A stretch of 64,000 nt of DNA from Aristolochia californica. Lineage: Eukaryota > Streptophyta > Magnoliopsida > Piperales > Aristolochiaceae. The position numbers were made by a program, and so were the translations under genes. Location of the stretch: positions 19,062,164 to 19,126,163 of the forward strand of contig JARWKL010000005.1 of the NCBI GenBank assembly GCA_029961685.1, written 5' to 3'. Positions 63,734-64,000 of the stretch are shown one piece after another; the stretch's first letter is position 1; the number at the start of each line of letters is the position of its first letter. The notes under the pieces were generated by a model that had not been told where the DNA came from, made no database searches, and was given only the letters and a program-made list of their open reading frames with translations.

Positions 63734-64000
63734 ATTTCTAACTGAGTGTTGACTCCCAAACCATAAGTCATTCCTTACAAAAATATAGCCCGTTATGAAT
63801 GATAAATCACTTTACAATCATCCATGATCGTTAGGTCAGCATTTTGTAAATGGGCAAAATAATGGCTTGTTTGACTCGGGTAAATATCCCACCGCACTTT
63901 CACTTGAGAATTTAATGGTTTCTCTTCGAAAGGTTTGAATACATAGGTTATTTGCATCTTTAATATGTTTCAAGCATGCATATCCATTTTTTAAAACATG

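Larger units (their letters stand above)
1..64000 (+). repeat. Tandem satellite array, ~667-bp monomer, ~97 copies
   Basis: The whole window is a head-to-tail array of one AT-rich monomer, always in the same orientation. Distances between successive landmarks (GGTTCTGCAATCG at the start of the G-rich box) are mostly 650-680 bp. I located 93 landmarks; four further units have lost it by deletion. Recognisable blocks in each monomer, in order, are the G-rich box, a TTGACTCCCAATCCATAAG block, GATAAATCACTTTACAATC, TTTGTAAATGGGC, CGCACGTTCACTTGGGAATT, GGTTTGGATCCATAGG, ACATGTTTCAAGCATGCAT, a GGGTTGAACTAGTGG block, GTGGTGTGTGAATAAATT, CCATACATAAACTC, GAGATGAAGGGAAAGTG and GCACAATGCACAAATGTAG. Non-identical copies differ by scattered substitutions and short indels. 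No coding, tRNA or rRNA signature is present. Long homogeneous arrays of this kind are typical of pericentromeric, subtelomeric or knob heterochromatin; which of these it is cannot be told. Both window ends cut the array. Confidence 0.97.
57500..64000 (+). repeat. Satellite block 8: three-monomer higher-order repeat (~2.03 kb)
   Basis: Landmarks are 57934, 58607, 59283, 59966, 60651, 61316, 62006, 62673, (lost) and 63682. Three monomer types alternate. Type A has GACCGATAATTC or GACACCGATAATTC and a shortened AAATGCACAATGT-like segment (57.87, 59.90 and 62.60 kb). Type B has TATGTGTCAGG, TCAATATCCCACC and TCTTTAAGAT (58.6 and 60.65 kb, and the remnant near 63.2 kb). Type C has an expanded G-rich box, CCCAAACCATAAG and AATCATCCATGATC (59.3, 61.3 and 63.7 kb). 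Corresponding landmarks are 2032, 2044 and 2033 bp apart. One extra monomer (landmark 62006) interrupts the third trimer. Most monomers from about 58.3 kb also have an extra T, giving TTTATTGC. The window ends inside the array. Confidence 0.88.

Noticed and set aside
1..64000. CRISPR-like repeat and spacer array
   Set aside because: The repeat unit is about 667 bp with no alternation of short identical repeats and unique spacers, and no cas-like genes exist.
1..64000. Telomeric repeat tracts (TTTAGGG or CCCTAAA)
   Set aside because: Only isolated TTTTTAGGGATTG occurrences inside the monomer were seen, never in tandem.

Overview
The window is one uninterrupted block of AT-rich tandem satellite DNA, almost certainly plant nuclear heterochromatin. 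I see no gene. A single monomer type of about 660-675 bp runs head-to-tail in one orientation from base 1 to base 64000, and both ends of the window lie inside the array. Using a landmark at the start of the monomer's G-rich box (GGTTCTGCAATCG or variants) I located 93 copies by eye. Four more copies have lost the landmark to deletion, giving about 97 units. Every open reading frame over 60 codons follows the satellite or crosses the one insertion, so I annotate no CDS. The plant assignment rests on the inserted element's primer-binding site, which matches plant initiator tRNA-Met; the species cannot be told.

The only non-satellite DNA is a 303-bp GC-rich insertion at 40526-40828. It has two 82-bp direct terminal repeats beginning TG and ending CA, a TGGTATCAGAGC primer-binding site just inside the left repeat, a purine-rich tract before the right repeat, and a perfect 5-bp target duplication (GTTAG). 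It is a terminal-repeat retrotransposon in miniature (TRIM/SMART-like): non-coding and dependent on proteins made elsewhere.

The array is structured. Bases 1-16400 are diverged monomers with several deletions and small duplications. From about 16.4 to 36.8 kb, shared private variants recur every 6 (sometimes 7) monomers, an imperfect higher-order repeat near 3.96-4.0 kb. From 36.8 to 45.7 kb are mixed monomers, with the TRIM. At 45754-48678 a two-monomer unit of 1288 bp is present about 2.3 times with only three differences seen, so it is a very recent duplication or an assembly artefact. Right of about 45.8 kb the monomers switch to a different subfamily (CTTGAGAATT instead of CTTGGGAATT). 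From about 57.5 kb to the end, a third subfamily is arranged as a three-monomer higher-order repeat of about 2.03 kb.

The window therefore records satellite evolution by unequal exchange, local amplification, deletion and one retrotransposon insertion. I found no protein-based biological system in it. All alignments and counts were made by eye and should be confirmed by a self dot-plot and monomer alignment.
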